Origin: UBA6164 sp964344895
Lineage (GTDB): Bacteria > Patescibacteriota > Gracilibacteria > BD1-5 > UBA6164
NCBI GenBank assembly: GCA_964344895.1
Contig: CAYFPB010000079.1
Span: 1-6,397 of the forward strand
Length of the DNA stretch: 6,397 nucleotides
Direction of reading: 5' to 3'
Shown here in pieces: positions 6,191 through 6,397 of the stretch (positions are counted from its first letter, which is position 1; the number at the start of each line of letters is the position of its first letter). The notes under the pieces were generated by a model, which was not told the DNA's origin, ran no database searches, and saw nothing but the letters and a program-made list of their open reading frames with translations. Position numbers and translations under genes: made by a program.

Positions 6191-6397
6191 ATGAAAAACA
6201 TACTAACAAACACAACCAAAACAGCCTACAAAGGAATCATATTCTGAACTTTCTTCTGACTAACAGTATTCTCAGTAGCATATGCTGCCAGCATTATTGA
6301 CTCAACAACAGACCCAACAGTAAGTAGCTGAGATAGTATCACTGCTAATTGGTATCAAGATGTTAATGATAAGTTGGGGGGGATTAGTGTGAGTGGT
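6191..6397 (+). CDS. Secreted surface protein, N-terminal part (cut by window edge)
   Basis: The first 69 residues are present and the frame is still open at the window end. A Lys-containing start, a hydrophobic core (about 15-29) and A-Y-A|A at 30-33 form a Sec signal peptide. After it, SSGDSITANWYQDVNDKL (45-62) closely matches residues 38-54 of the fibrinogen-like protein at 69-980 (GDSI-x-A-x-W-Y-Q-x-V-N-D-K), so both share a secreted N-terminal module. Three TGA codons encode Gly in this part (19, 23 and 47). The C-terminal domain lies outside the window, so its function cannot be told. The ATG has no Shine-Dalgarno, and the leader holds a large palindrome. Confidence 0.8.

Overview
The window comes from an AT-rich bacterium that reads UGA as glycine (genetic code 25), which points to Candidatus Gracilibacteria/BD1-5 or Absconditabacteria/SR1 of the Candidate Phyla Radiation. 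The evidence is internal. With TGA as stop, every gene breaks into short pieces. With TGA as Gly, six long reading frames appear, and invariant glycines of FtsZ (P-loop-like G-V-G-G-A-G and the GGGTGTG signature) fall exactly on TGA codons. TAA ends every complete gene and TGG still encodes Trp. I cannot tell the two phyla apart from this window.

Layout. 69-980 (+): secreted protein with a signal peptide, a short coiled-coil stalk and a C-terminal fibrinogen-like domain. 985-1016: terminator hairpin shared with the convergent gene. 1016-2209 (-): membrane-anchored PP2C/SpoIIE/RsbU-type phosphatase. 2210-2452: divergent promoter region with an inverted repeat. 2453-3691 (+): ftsA. 3692-3783: gap holding a GC-rich double-hairpin repeat. 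3784-5022 (+): ftsZ, followed by a strong terminator. 5117-5758 (+): coiled-coil protein with a PD-(D/E)XK nuclease-like core, resembling the DUF3782/COG5493 group. 5759-6190: accessory gap with a terminator-like hairpin, a second copy of the double-hairpin repeat, a possible transposase remnant on the minus strand, a 14-bp perfect hairpin, a T16 tract next to a TATAAT box, and another GC-rich palindrome. 6191-6397 (+): start of a second secreted protein whose N-terminal module matches that of the first gene; it is cut by the window edge.

How the genes fit together. FtsZ (the GTPase ring) and FtsA (its actin-like membrane tether) form a minimal division pair. The FtsA C-terminal amphipathic helix and the FtsZ C-terminal peptide (D-V-P-S-F-L-R) are both intact, so the classic Z-ring anchoring contact appears conserved. 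The divergent phosphatase shares their upstream region. In Bacillus, SpoIIE is an FtsZ-interacting phosphatase, so a functional link is worth testing but is not shown here. The two secreted proteins probably belong to a paralogous surface family, which would suit the host-attached or predatory lifestyle proposed for these phyla.
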